DNA of 64,000 bases from a virus: IMG/VR virus record IMGVR_UViG_3300042561_000440, positions 1 to 64,000 of that record. One strand, 5' to 3'. A program made the translations under genes and the position numbers. Of the stretch, positions 51,031 through 57,846 are shown piece after piece. Under the pieces are notes generated by a model. That model was given only the letters and a program-made list of their open reading frames with translations, ran no database searches and was not told the DNA's origin. The stretch's first letter is position 1. Each line of letters starts with the position of its first letter.

Positions 51031-51876
51031 CTAGACTGGCGGGAGTTCAAACGTGGCATCGGGCCGTGCATACAGCTTGCTCAGGCCGCGATGCTCAAGG
51101 AATGCAACAATCGCAGTGCAACACCGAACGTAGGTGTCGAACCGTGCCGGAATTCCCTTGTGAAGGACGTTGGACAACAGGTATTCCCGAAGCCTGATTG
51201 CCGCAGTGTCACCGGCAGAAGGGGCAATCCCGCTGGCAAGGATTTCCATGAACTCCTTGAGGCGGGTCTTGTTTGCTGAGAACGAAGCCGCAGCAATGGC
51301 AGCGTAGACCTGAGCAATGGCAATCTTCCGGTGCTGCCGGACGGACATGGCAAAGATCACTGCCTGTTCGTACTGGGACTGCATCTTGGCAAACTCACCA
51401 AGCTCAACCTCCTCATAGGTGGTCGAGTTCCAGCACTCAGCACCAATGGTCTGACGCTCAAGCTCAACAAGCATTGCCCGGTAGACAGCCAAGGCATTCC
51501 GGCTCAGGTGCTTGCCGGTAAAGTCCATGTTGTCCCCGAGAGTCCTCTTGTCGCCCTTGTCCAAAGAGTCATGGGCCTCAAGTGGCAGGCCGTAAGTCAC
51601 CATCACTTGGACCGGAACCCCGGCCAAGACAATGGCTGCAAGCCGGTGCTGTCCGTCAGCCAAGACATCGTTCTCGTAGAAGGCAATGCCTTGATGCGTC
51701 ACCCTCCACAGTCCCTTGGTGATGGACCGGGCAATCGACTTGACCTTTCGCTCCGACATCTTTCTGTTGCGTTTGTTGGCAGTTGTCAGCCAAGACTTGG
51801 CAACTTGTGGGGTGACGGTCATCACTTCGCTGATGAGACCGCTGGCGGAACTGTTGTTGGTAATGCTTTTAATCAT
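51031..51876 (-). CDS. ParB-like (ParB/Srx fold) protein
   Basis: It is 281 residues. The core NKRNRKMSERKVKSIARSITKGLWRVTHQGIAFYENDVLADGQHRLAAIVLAGVPVQVMVTYGL matches the ParB/sulfiredoxin-like domain common in phage (the RxTHQGIAF...DGQHRLxA signature). Many such domains bind nucleotide and DNA, and some are nucleases. The C-terminal ~150 residues are helical. A nucleic-acid or host-takeover function is inferred. Confidence 0.78.
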   Translation of the reverse strand: MIKSITNNSSASGLISEVMTVTPQVAKSWLTTANKRNRKMSERKVKSIARSITKGLWRVTHQGIAFYENDVLADGQHRLAAIVLAGVPVQVMVTYGLPLEAHDSLDKGDKRTLGDNMDFTGKHLSRNALAVYRAMLVELERQTIGAECWNSTTYEEVELGEFAKMQSQYEQAVIFAMSVRQHRKIAIAQVYAAIAAASFSANKTRLKEFMEILASGIAPSAGDTAAIRLREYLLSNVLHKGIPARFDTYVRCCTAIVAFLEHRGLSKLYARPDATFELPPV

Positions 51877-52088
51877 CGAGCCCTCCTGTATGCCCTTGAT
51901 GCCATCCGAATTTGTTCGGGGTCATGGCCTACAACAACCAATGACCCAGCAGTCTTGTGCCCGTAGCTCATAAACGTCACCTTGCGATGCTCACCGGAGC
52001 AGCCAAGGCAAGTAACCGACCGCCCAGTCTCAAGAAGAAACTCAGCCCGCTCGTCAGCAACAGGCTGGTCACACCTCAAGCACTTCAC
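51873..52088 (-). CDS. Small zinc-finger protein
   Basis: It is 71 residues with a GTG start. CLRCDQPVADERAEFLLETGRSVTCLGC is a DksA/TraR-like four-Cys arrangement. The rest is basic. Both ends overlap neighbours, so it is coupled within the leftward operon. Confidence 0.55.
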   Translation of the reverse strand: MKCLRCDQPVADERAEFLLETGRSVTCLGCSGEHRKVTFMSYGHKTAGSLVVVGHDPEQIRMASRAYRRAR

Positions 52089-52363
52089 TCAGCCCTCCTT
52101 TCAGACTCCCTTGCACCAGCCAAGGAAATCTTGTGTGTCGGGTCTTCGCTGTTGATGTCGGCCCAAATCAGCACCCAAAGCTGACCCTCATACCACTCAA
52201 CCTTGACGGGCAGGCCGCAGCCATCTTGAGAACCGCAGTCCCCGTAGCCTTCGGCACCAAACCAAAGGGTGCCGCCCTCTGCCAGCACCACAGTGAAAGG
52301 CACCTTGGTATTGTCGCCTGTGTGAAAGTCCTCCAAGACGCCACTGAACTTGATGTCACTCAT
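52085..52363 (-). CDS. Small beta-rich protein of unknown function
   Basis: It is 92 residues, with ATG 52363 after GGGAGGGG. It is beta-rich (KVPFTVVLAEGGTLWFGAEGYGDCGSQDGCGLPVKVEWYEGQLWVLIWADI) with a CGSQDGC loop. No family is recognised. Confidence 0.55.
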   Translation of the reverse strand: MSDIKFSGVLEDFHTGDNTKVPFTVVLAEGGTLWFGAEGYGDCGSQDGCGLPVKVEWYEGQLWVLIWADINSEDPTHKISLAGARESERRAE

Positions 52364-52652
52364 GGCCCCTCCCTTCTGCCTTGGCAATGGCGTCTGTAAA
52401 AACCTCAAACTCCCCGGACAGATGCTCGTCAATGTCGTAGTCCTGCATGACATCCACTGCTTTCTTGAGAGCGGCCAGCAAGTCATGGGCAGAGGCAGCG
52501 CGGCCTGCAACAACATCTTCCCGGCGAACCACATCGGCCTGCTCCATGAGGGCAAGCCTCATGTTGTCGGCGTGTTCGGAGAAAGCCATGGCCTGCCGAA
52601 CCCAGTAGTCCCGGCTTTTCCGAAGTCGATTGATCTCGTCGGCGTCACTCAT
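52356..52652 (-). CDS. Small helical protein
   Basis: It is 98 residues with a good ribosome site (AAGGAGATGAGG). It is acidic and helical, possibly coiled-coil (INRLRKSRDYWVRQAMAFSEHADNMRLALMEQADVV). The function is unknown. Confidence 0.5.
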   Translation of the reverse strand: MSDADEINRLRKSRDYWVRQAMAFSEHADNMRLALMEQADVVRREDVVAGRAASAHDLLAALKKAVDVMQDYDIDEHLSGEFEVFTDAIAKAEGRGHE

Positions 52653-52858
52653 TCCTCATCTCCTTTCTTAGGACCATAGATGTCCTTGAGCCTGTCCCTC
52701 TCAGCCGGGGACAGTGCGTCATAGATTTCGTACTGGGTCTCAACCGGCAGCTTGAAGATGTCCCTCAGGTCAACCATCCCCTTGAAGGGAGAGTCCTTTT
52801 CGATGGCCAGCTTGATGACCACCACCCAATCCTCAACCGTCTTGTCCTTGGCTTTCAC
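52649..52858 (-). CDS. Small helical protein
   Basis: It is 69 residues with a GTG start overlapping the upstream stop. It is helical and charged (VETQYEIYDALSPAERDRLKDIYG). The function is unknown. Confidence 0.5.
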   Translation of the reverse strand: MKAKDKTVEDWVVVIKLAIEKDSPFKGMVDLRDIFKLPVETQYEIYDALSPAERDRLKDIYGPKKGDEE

Positions 52859-53022
52859 TTCTTATCTCCCTCTCTTGTGGTGTGGCTCCAAGTCAGTTGC
52901 GGGGCCAGCCAGTTGCAGAAGGCTCTGACGTATTGCTCCCGGCTTTCCTCAGGTTGTGGCCCCCTGAAACCACGCAGCTTCAGGTGGGCAGCAAGCTCCT
53001 CGATGGTGCTGACGTTGCTCAT
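52855..53022 (-). CDS. Very small helical protein
   Basis: It is 55 residues (SNVSTIEELAAHLKLRGF...YVRAFCNWLAPQL). ATG 53022 overlaps the upstream stop as TGATG, and the stop overlaps the next GTG, so it is locked into the operon. No motif is recognised. Confidence 0.5.
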   Translation of the reverse strand: MSNVSTIEELAAHLKLRGFRGPQPEESREQYVRAFCNWLAPQLTWSHTTREGDKK

Positions 53023-53159
53023 CACTCATCCTCCTCATAGCTTTCGACAACAACTGACTCGTCCGGCCTTAGGTCAAGCAGGTCTTGCCAGTCCCAAGAG
53101 TCAGGGCTGGGCGTAAACTTCTCATTGAAAATGATGGTCAGGGTGACGGTGGCTTTCAT
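53022..53159 (-). CDS. Very small acidic protein
   Basis: It is 45 residues (KATVTLTIIFNEKFTPSPDSWDWQDLL...SYEEDE), with a beta start and an acidic end. ATG 53159 follows GGAGGGTGAAGA. It overlaps genes on both sides. Confidence 0.5.
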   Translation of the reverse strand: MKATVTLTIIFNEKFTPSPDSWDWQDLLDLRPDESVVVESYEEDE

Positions 53160-53254
53160 TCTTCACCCTCCCCTTGGACACACTTGGGGCAGGTCGTGAC
53201 TCCCTCAAGCTGGAGGAAGCAGCCGCAAGAATCGCAGTGGTCAGATTCACTCAT
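53156..53254 (-). CDS. Tiny zinc-ribbon peptide
   Basis: It is 32 residues with two CxxC-type pairs (CDSCGC, CPKC), enough for one zinc ribbon. AAGAAAGG stands upstream and the stop overlaps the next start. It would be missed by length filters. Confidence 0.5.
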   Translation of the reverse strand: MSESDHCDSCGCFLQLEGVTTCPKCVQGEGEE

Positions 53255-53309
53255 GGCAAACCTTTCTTACGCAGATTGGACAATCCAGATAGAGGCTTTT
53301 GTCGAGCCA

Positions 53310-53355
53310 CAAAAAAACCCGGCCAGCCCCAAGGTTTCCCTCAGGACTGGCCGGG
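53310..53355 (-). terminator. Intrinsic terminator with U7
   Basis: The minus-strand stem CCCGGCCAGTCC/GGGGCTGGCCGGG is followed by TTTTTTTG. It ends the unit containing the genes at 53387-54001. Confidence 0.85.
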
Positions 53356-53386
53356 CCACACACTTCACAGGAGTCTCTTAGTCAGG

Positions 53387-53497
53387 TCAGGAATAGGCCT
53401 CGGTCAAAATGAAGCCTTCAACGTCATCCAGCCACGAAATCACCTTGTCAGGAGTAGGAACAAGGGTTGGTGTCACGACTGCCACAACTTCCTTCAT
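53387..53497 (-). CDS. Tiny protein of unknown function
   Basis: It is 36 residues (KEVVAVVTPTLVPTPDKVISWLDDVEGFILTEAYS), with a hydrophobic start and an acidic end. It is placed between a small membrane peptide and a terminator. Confidence 0.4.
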   Translation of the reverse strand: MKEVVAVVTPTLVPTPDKVISWLDDVEGFILTEAYS

Positions 53498-53499
53498 AA

Positions 53500-53577
53500 T
53501 CACCCCATAGTAAAAAAGGTTGTGATAAACCAGTAGGAAACGGCACCGCACAGATAACTGAAGGCAAGGTCTTGCAT
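53500..53577 (-). CDS. Tiny membrane peptide
   Basis: It is 25 residues, almost all one hydrophobic segment (LAFSYLCGAVSYWFITTFF). The start overlaps the neighbourhood of the upstream stop after GAGGG. It is plausible as a single-span peptide but supported only by position. Confidence 0.35.
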   Translation of the reverse strand: MQDLAFSYLCGAVSYWFITTFFTMG

Positions 53578-53578
53578 C

Positions 53579-54001
53579 TCAGTTGCCCTCCCTCTTGACA
53601 CCCCGCTTTCGGAGCCCAGCAGCCTTGGCAGCAGCCCTCCAAGCTGGATATTCAGGCGACTGGAAGAAGGCAGCAAGCTCGTCAACTTGGTCCTCGTAGA
53701 GGCTGCAAGCGTTCTGGAACTTGGGATTCCGCCAGTGGAACTTGCAGTAGCCCAAGGGGTAGACCGTGGTGTCGCAAGGGGCTCCCTCAAGGGCAACCTT
53801 CTCGTCAGCAGGGATCGACCGATACTTAGCCTTGGCAGGCTCGGAAGGAATCGGGGCAGCAATTACTTGCTCGACAACAGCGTCAGTCACAGCTTCAGCA
53901 GCGGCCTCAACAGCGGCTTCCACAGCAGCAGCGGAAGGAGGAGTGTGGTCGCCCATGATTTCAGCAAACATTTCGTCAAAGTTGTCATTGTCATTGGACA
54001 T
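53579..54001 (-). CDS. Acidic/Ala-rich protein with conserved C-terminal domain
   Basis: It is 140 residues. The N-terminal 50 are Ala/Val/Glu-rich and disordered. The C-terminal domain (APCDTTVYPLGYCKFHWRNPKFQNACSLYEDQVDELAAFFQSPEYPAWRAA) has regularly spaced Cys/His and aromatics, suggesting metal binding. Leader element U copy 2 lies ~45 nt upstream. Confidence 0.5.
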   Translation of the reverse strand: MSNDNDNFDEMFAEIMGDHTPPSAAAVEAAVEAAAEAVTDAVVEQVIAAPIPSEPAKAKYRSIPADEKVALEGAPCDTTVYPLGYCKFHWRNPKFQNACSLYEDQVDELAAFFQSPEYPAWRAAAKAAGLRKRGVKREGN

Positions 54002-54045
54002 GGATACTCTCCAGAGGGGAAACGGGGGGAAACGGAACCGGCCCA

Positions 54046-54080
54046 GACCACAGAACCCGGCCCAGCGTTAGCTGGGCTCG
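54046..54080 (-). repeat. Leader element U, copy 2
   Basis: A hairpin (AGCCCAGC-TAA-CGCTGGGC on minus) is followed by CCGGGTTCTGTGGT. It overlaps the stop of the gene at 54068 and lies ~45 nt upstream of ATG 54001. Confidence 0.65.
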
Positions 54081-54391
54081 CGGGGGGAAATTGCTCTTGC
54101 CGCCATCGCCACCAAGGCTTCAAGCATGGCATTAAGCTTGGACTCATAGTCAGACTTCTCACTTGCCCTAAGCTCGGCAAGCTTGACGCACTCGTCTTGG
54201 GTGGCAGCAAGTTGGTTGCTGATGTTGCTGATCGTCTTGAAAAGCTCTGCCTCTCTTTCTCTTAGGGCTTGATTGCCCCGAATAACCTGCGCCTCAAGCT
54301 GGCTAACCCTGTCCCTAAGAAGGTTTTCTTCGGACAGGAGCAGCCTGCTACGCTTGGGCTTTGGCCCTAGCAAGAAGTCTTTCCTTGCCAT
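54068..54391 (-). CDS. Coiled-coil protein
   Basis: It is 107 residues, with ATG 54391 after AAGGAGAAAGC. It is an almost continuous helix (ENLLRDRVSQLEAQVIRGNQALREREAELFKTISNISNQLAATQDE) typical of a coiled coil, with a basic N-terminus (GPKPKRSRLLL). The function is unknown. Confidence 0.55.
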   Translation of the reverse strand: MARKDFLLGPKPKRSRLLLSEENLLRDRVSQLEAQVIRGNQALREREAELFKTISNISNQLAATQDECVKLAELRASEKSDYESKLNAMLEALVAMAARAISPREPS

Positions 54392-54422
54392 GCTTTCTCC
54401 TTGGTGGTGGGGAAGTGACAAC

Positions 54423-54465
54423 AAAAAAACCGGGGCAGCCAAGGATTTCTCCCTGACTGCCCCGG
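54423..54465 (-). terminator. Intrinsic terminator with U7
   Basis: The minus-strand stem CCGGGGCAG/CTGCCCCGG is followed by TTTTTTTGTT. It ends the unit of genes at 54483-55211. Confidence 0.85.
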
Positions 54466-54482
54466 TAAGCAATTGCCCCACT

Positions 54483-54638
54483 TCAGATAACGTCCCAACC
54501 ATTGAGCCGAATGTGCTGGGTCTCAAGCCTCTTGCCAGCCCTGCGGTTAGCCCGGTGGTTAAGCCTCTTGAAATCCTTCTTGCCGCGCCGCTTGGAGCCC
54601 TTGGTGACCATGCTCCAAGCCTTGGTCCAGTCAGTCAT
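54483..54638 (-). CDS. Small basic protein
   Basis: It is 51 residues, highly basic (TKGSKRRGKKDFKRLNHRANRRAGKRLETQH), and could bind RNA or DNA. It starts at ATG 54638 inside the upstream gene's last codons. Confidence 0.5.
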   Translation of the reverse strand: MTDWTKAWSMVTKGSKRRGKKDFKRLNHRANRRAGKRLETQHIRLNGWDVI

Positions 54639-54837
54639 TCAGCACCCCTTTCTTGAGTTCGGCAATATCTTCACTCAGCACGGCAATCCTTCTGGTCTTG
54701 GCGTTGCCCCACTTCTCAAGCCTCGCCTTTTCCTCTTCCAAGAACTTGACCCTTGCCAGAAGGGCCGCAATCTGAACGTCCTTGGCCTGAACCAAAATCT
54801 TGAGCCCGTCGTCGGTCAACCTATCCAAAATGGACAT
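54631..54837 (-). CDS. Small coiled-coil protein
   Basis: It is 68 residues (ILDRLTDDGLKILVQAKDVQIAALLARVKFLEEEKARLEKWGN), a leucine-heptad helix. AAGGAGTCTTGCC stands upstream of ATG 54837. It probably dimerises. Confidence 0.5.
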   Translation of the reverse strand: MSILDRLTDDGLKILVQAKDVQIAALLARVKFLEEEKARLEKWGNAKTRRIAVLSEDIAELKKGVLND

Positions 54838-54848
54838 GGCAAGACTCC

Positions 54849-55211
54849 TTAGGAAAAGAGGGACAACTGTTTAGATTGCTGCTGGCAACTACCCCCTTGG
54901 GCAGGACGCCAACGATGCCGCTCCTTGACCAACTCCCAGACTTCAAGAAACTCAGGAGTACCCTTGGCCCATTCCTTGCCGTAGTTGCGTCTCGGCACTC
55001 TCAAGAATTGCCGCTCAACCCGGTGGATAAGCTCATTCTCAGCAGCCACCATGTCATTGGTGGGGAAGGAATCTATTGGTGTGAGAATGTCTGGATTGGG
55101 CTTTCGGTAGGCAGGGTTTCTCTTGGATATATCCCGAGCCTTGCCGAAGCAGTAAAGCCTCTTGTCGGGGTCATACCTGAGGTAGATAAACCCAGCTTGG
55201 TAGCCATCCAT
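54849..55211 (-). CDS. GIY-YIG-like nuclease (T5orf172/MUG113 type)
   Basis: It is 120 residues. The pattern GFIYLRYDPDKRLYCFGKARDISKR...SFPTNDMVAAENELIHR resembles the GIY-YIG fold variant T5orf172: YxY strand, FGK/R motif and the catalytic Glu helix. The classic GIY/YIG letters are degenerate (FIY/CFG), so activity is uncertain. It is probably a DNA nuclease, perhaps a mobile element. Confidence 0.65.
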   Translation of the reverse strand: MDGYQAGFIYLRYDPDKRLYCFGKARDISKRNPAYRKPNPDILTPIDSFPTNDMVAAENELIHRVERQFLRVPRRNYGKEWAKGTPEFLEVWELVKERHRWRPAQGGSCQQQSKQLSLFS

Positions 55212-55232
55212 GAGTCCCTCCTTTCTGGGAAC

Positions 55233-55276
55233 AAAAAAACCCCCGGAACCCAAGGATTTCTCCAAGGATTCCGGGG
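55233..55276 (-). terminator. Intrinsic terminator with U7
   Basis: The minus-strand hairpin has stem CCCCGGAA/TTCCGGGG followed by GTTTTTTTG. It terminates the single gene at 55296-55505. Confidence 0.85.
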
Positions 55277-55295
55277 TAGTGGTGGCCCTCAAGGC

Positions 55296-55505
55296 TCAGT
55301 TGTCCGAAGGCTTGGCGTTCAGGTTGGCCCGGCAAGTCTCAATCACCAGCTTGACCGCCTCAGTCTGGAGGACAGCCAAGAACTTGACGCCCACTTCCTT
55401 GCTGACCTTTCCAGTGTGCATCCCAACAAAGACTTGGGCAGCGGTGGCCATGGCATTGTGAATCACGTTGTCCACCATGGCCCTATCTTCAGCGGTCATG
55501 TTCAT
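55296..55505 (-). CDS. Small helical protein
   Basis: It is 69 residues from ATG 55505. It is helical (MVDNVIHNAMATAAQVFVGMHTGKVSKEVGVKFLAVLQTEAVKLVIETC). It forms its own transcription unit between two U7 terminators. Confidence 0.5.
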   Translation of the reverse strand: MNMTAEDRAMVDNVIHNAMATAAQVFVGMHTGKVSKEVGVKFLAVLQTEAVKLVIETCRANLNAKPSDN

Positions 55506-55546
55506 GATTAAGCCTTCTTTTTGAGGGTGAAACTGACTGACTGAAC

Positions 55547-55585
55547 AAAAAAACCCCGGCCAACCCATTGAAGGGCTGACCGGGG
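55547..55585 (-). terminator. Intrinsic terminator with U7
   Basis: The minus-strand stem CCCCGGTCA/TTGGCCGGGG type (one mismatch) is followed by TTTTTTTGTT. It ends the gene at 55608. Confidence 0.85.
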
Positions 55586-55607
55586 TAATTGCTTGCCCAG
55601 AGGGGGC

Positions 55608-55805
55608 TCACTCAACAACGACGTAGCCGTTCTCCTCCAAGACTTCAGTTGCAGCGAGGTGGGCGCAAGCAACTTGCTCTTCGGGCTCCATGCCATCGTC
55701 ATAGAAGGCAAGGATGTTGGCCTCAGGATCGACATCCTTGAGGGGCTGCCCAGCAGTCTTGGAGACCAACTGAGCGACGTAGGCAACGAATTCATAGCGT
55801 TTCAT
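55608..55805 (-). CDS. Small acidic protein
   Basis: It is 65 residues, acidic (DVDPEANILAFYDDGMEPEEQVACAHLAATEVLEENGYVVVE). It is a single-gene unit between a terminator and leader element U copy 3. The function is unknown. Confidence 0.5.
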   Translation of the reverse strand: MKRYEFVAYVAQLVSKTAGQPLKDVDPEANILAFYDDGMEPEEQVACAHLAATEVLEENGYVVVE

Positions 55806-55847
55806 GGGAAAGACTCCTGAGAAGGGGTGTGAGAACCGGAACCGCTG

Positions 55848-55880
55848 AACCACAGAACCCGCCTCCCCTTTGGGGAGGAC
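55848..55880 (-). repeat. Leader element U, copy 3
   Basis: A hairpin (CCTCCCC-AAA-GGGGAGG on minus) precedes CGGGTTCTGTGGT, ~45 nt upstream of ATG 55805. The arm sequence differs from the other copies but the pairing and the flanking CTGTGGT are kept, which is evidence of conserved structure. Confidence 0.6.
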
Positions 55881-55909
55881 ACGGGGGGAAGATGCTGATG
55901 AACTTCAGG

Positions 55910-56023
55910 AGACCCACCCAAGAATCGAACTTGGCCCCCTGAGCAAGGCTCAAAGGTTCCATGTCGAGCTTCAGCCCCAAGCCCTCTAGAAAGACTTGAG
56001 AACGTCGTTAGCCCTTGTGGGCC
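55910..56023 (-). tRNA. tRNA-like element, possible CUA anticodon, very long variable region
   Basis: On the minus strand the ends GGCCCAC and GTGGGTC pair (one G-U). A perfect T arm CCAAG-TTCGATT-CTTGG with the canonical TTCGA core precedes the 3' strand. An anticodon arm AGTCT-TTCTAGA-GGGCT gives anticodon CTA (amber). A 45-nt variable region contains the hairpin CCTTTGAGC/GCTCAGGGG. The D arm is poor and lacks the usual GG. It may be a diverged suppressor tRNA or a tRNA mimic. Confidence 0.4.
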
Positions 56024-56040
56024 ACCTGAAATCCACCAAC

Positions 56041-56081
56041 AAAAAAACCCCCAGAGCAACCCGTTAAGGTCACTCTGGGGG
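56041..56081 (-). terminator. Intrinsic terminator with U7
   Basis: The minus-strand stem CCCCCAGAG/CTCTGGGGG is followed by TTTTTTTGTT. It ends the gene at 56104 and separates it from the tRNA-like element. Confidence 0.85.
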
Positions 56082-56103
56082 TTAGTTGGGAAGCCCCTAA
56101 GGC

Positions 56104-56427
56104 TTAAGCCTTGGGACGGTCAGAGAGGCTAGCAAGCTCACTCTGGAGGTGGGCAATGAGTTCCTCCACAGCGTTCTTGTAGAGGCAACCATTGCCTTGG
56201 TTGAGTTCCAGCCGGATGTATCCCTTGGGATACCGGGTGGTGGACATGGTGGAAGTCTTGGCCCTCCACTGAACCTTGCCCTCGACCGGCTGGTAATCCT
56301 TGGGCTTGGGCTCAAGGAAGGCCTTGATGGTGGGCTTGAGGTGGTCAAACACCCCAGACTTGTCCTCCAGCATGGCCTTGAGTTGAGTCTTGGGGAACTT
56401 GGTGGGGTCAAAAGCAACGGTGGACAT
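56104..56427 (-). CDS. Small protein of unknown function
   Basis: It is 107 residues, mixed alpha/beta (KVQWRAKTSTMSTTRYPKGYIRLELNQGNGCLYKNAVEELIAHLQSEL). It is a single-gene unit with leader U copy 4 upstream and a U7 terminator downstream. No family is recognised. Confidence 0.55.
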   Translation of the reverse strand: MSTVAFDPTKFPKTQLKAMLEDKSGVFDHLKPTIKAFLEPKPKDYQPVEGKVQWRAKTSTMSTTRYPKGYIRLELNQGNGCLYKNAVEELIAHLQSELASLSDRPKA

Positions 56428-56473
56428 GAGAAACTCCTTGGGAAAGTGTGAGAAACAAACCGAACCGAAACCG

Positions 56474-56508
56474 ACCAACCACAGAACCCGGCCCTCCTTC
56501 GGAGGGCT
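56474..56508 (-). repeat. Leader element U, copy 4
   Basis: The hairpin GCCCTCC-GAA-GGAGGGC (minus) is followed by CGGGTTCTGTGGTT, 47-80 nt upstream of ATG 56427. Compensatory changes relative to copies 1 and 5 (CCCAGC to CCCTCC arms) support RNA pairing. Confidence 0.65.
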
Positions 56509-56516
56509 CGCGGGGA

Positions 56517-56651
56517 TCAACTGTTGACTTCAACCTGCTCACTCCTCTGCTCCCAGAGTGAGAGAAACATGTCGAAGATTTCTTCTTGGGTGGCCCCTTG
56601 GTTCATCTCCAAGGTTTCTTGGAACCCCAAGAAGGGACAAGACAGGGACAT
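56517..56651 (-). CDS. Small protein of unknown function
   Basis: It is 44 residues (SLSCPFLGFQETLEMNQGATQEEIFDMFLSLWEQRSEQVEVNS). It is the first gene of the leftward block after the divergent control region, with leader U copy 5 about 60 nt upstream. Confidence 0.45.
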   Translation of the reverse strand: MSLSCPFLGFQETLEMNQGATQEEIFDMFLSLWEQRSEQVEVNS

Positions 56652-56712
56652 GGTGGAATCTCCAGAGAGGGAGAGAGGAGGAAGTGCCAGTTGCCAAGAG
56701 CGGCGACCGGCA

Positions 56713-56748
56713 CCAAACCACAGAGCCCGGCCCAGCTTCGCTGGGCAG
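56713..56748 (-). repeat. Leader element U, copy 5
   Basis: The hairpin GCCCAGC-GAA-GCTGGGC (minus) plus CCGGGCTCTGTGGTTTGG lies at the head of the leftward block. Its arm sequence matches copy 1. Confidence 0.65.
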
Positions 56749-56759
56749 AAACCACACAA

Positions 56760-57123
56760 GAGCTAACTACTGTGGTTCTTCTTGTTCAGCAGAACTGTTG
56801 GTGTTGGTAATTACCTACAGTTGGTGGTGCTGCAAGGAGGGAAGGTCATAGGTTTATGGCAAGTTTTCTTATAGAGCCGGGATACCGTTCCCAGCGATAT
56901 TCCCATTAATAGATCAAGCTGCAAGAGCCGCGCACGCACCCACCCGCCCACCCCCGCGCGTGAGTCAACTACAGTAACGTCCCCCTCTTGGATTTTTTCC
57001 AACTTTTGAAACCGGGGTATCCATCTCTACACCGGGGCATCCCACTAACCAACAAAAGCCCCTTACCAAAACGCACCACGGCCCACATAACGGTTCACAA
57101 GCCCAAGAACCACCGGAGCGGCC
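56760..57123. promoter_or_regulatory. Divergent control region without genes
   Basis: This 364-bp gap separates the leftward block from the rightward late genes. It holds two 12-bp direct repeats, ACCGGGG(T/C)ATCC at 57011 and 57031, exactly 20 bp apart. It also holds three ACTACWGT-like words (56765, 56814, 56969), an inverted repeat TTGGA-TCCAA around a T-run (56988-57002) and a C-rich stretch. I see no protein frame with support. Probable early promoters and repressor sites. Confidence 0.5.
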
Positions 57124-57264
57124 ATGTCAACGAACAGCCCCGCAAACAACAAGCGGTACTGCAAGGCGTGGTATCAGAGACTGAAGCAAGAACCTGCTAA
57201 GTGGCGGGCCTTTCTGGACCACCGGGCTCGCTACAAGAAGGTTGCGAATCTGGTGGCCAAATGA
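57124..57264 (+). CDS. Very small basic protein
   Basis: It is 46 residues, basic (NNKRYCKAWYQRLKQEPAKWRAFLDHRARYKKVANL), resembling small phage nucleic-acid-binding proteins. The stop overlaps the next ATG (ATGA). It is the first gene of the right-hand rightward block. Confidence 0.5.
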   Translation: MSTNSPANNKRYCKAWYQRLKQEPAKWRAFLDHRARYKKVANLVAK

Positions 57265-57467
57265 GTGGCTCCAAGCACGCTGCCCCACCCACCGGATATT
57301 GGGCAGAAGGGTTCACGCCGGAGCAGATTATTGAGGTCTACCGGCAGCACCACGCCGCACAATTACCCCCTGAGCCCGTCCCTCTGAACCAGCACCCCTT
57401 CATCAAGCTGGTCGAGGGCTTCTTTGGACCCCTTTCTCTAATCAAAGTCGATGGACCAAAAGTGTAG
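57261..57467 (+). CDS. Small protein of unknown function
   Basis: It is 68 residues (GYWAEGFTPEQIIEVYRQHHAAQLPPEPVPLNQHPFIKLVEGFFGPLS). It has an N-terminal loop, then a helix and a Pro-rich region. It is translationally coupled to the preceding small gene. Confidence 0.5.
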   Translation: MSGSKHAAPPTGYWAEGFTPEQIIEVYRQHHAAQLPPEPVPLNQHPFIKLVEGFFGPLSLIKVDGPKV

Positions 57468-57513
57468 TTTTGAGCCGAGCTAGTAGACATCTCTGTATAT
57501 GGGGACACAACCA

Positions 57514-57846
57514 ATGGCAAGGAAACCGATGACCGACAAAGAGCTAGACATCTTCATGCTTTCACAGATCGATGCGGAGGCCCTGATTCGGGAACTGCAC
57601 GACAAGATCACCTTCGTCAAAGAGGTTTTGGCAAAAGTTTCCAAACAGAGAGACGAGCTTGCTGCGGATGCCGCCATCACCAAAGAGGAGTGGGATGCCA
57701 TCGCATTTGCCTGCACCACCATCAGGGACGCTATGCACCGGGAGGTTGGCACACCAGATGCAGACCTTAGGCCACACGCCGATGCCATAGCCACTCTCTT
57801 CAAGCTCAGGGAACGTCTCACCAAGGCCCGCCCGGTACATAAATGA
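57514..57846 (+). CDS. Helical protein of unknown function
   Basis: It is 110 residues from ATG 57514 (an in-frame ATG 57499 lacks a ribosome site). A coiled-coil helix is present (ALIRELHDKITFVKEVLAKVSKQRDELAADAA). The last codons (VHK-stop) are supplied by the GTACATAAAT box, as in the gene at 23858. Confidence 0.55.
   Translation: MARKPMTDKELDIFMLSQIDAEALIRELHDKITFVKEVLAKVSKQRDELAADAAITKEEWDAIAFACTTIRDAMHREVGTPDADLRPHADAIATLFKLRERLTKARPVHK
57835..57844 (+). promoter_or_regulatory. GTACATAAAT box, copy 4
   Basis: It overlaps the stop region of the upstream gene and lies six bases before the ATG of the small membrane gene at 57850. A transcript starting from it would more likely serve the genes further right. 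Confidence 0.4.
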
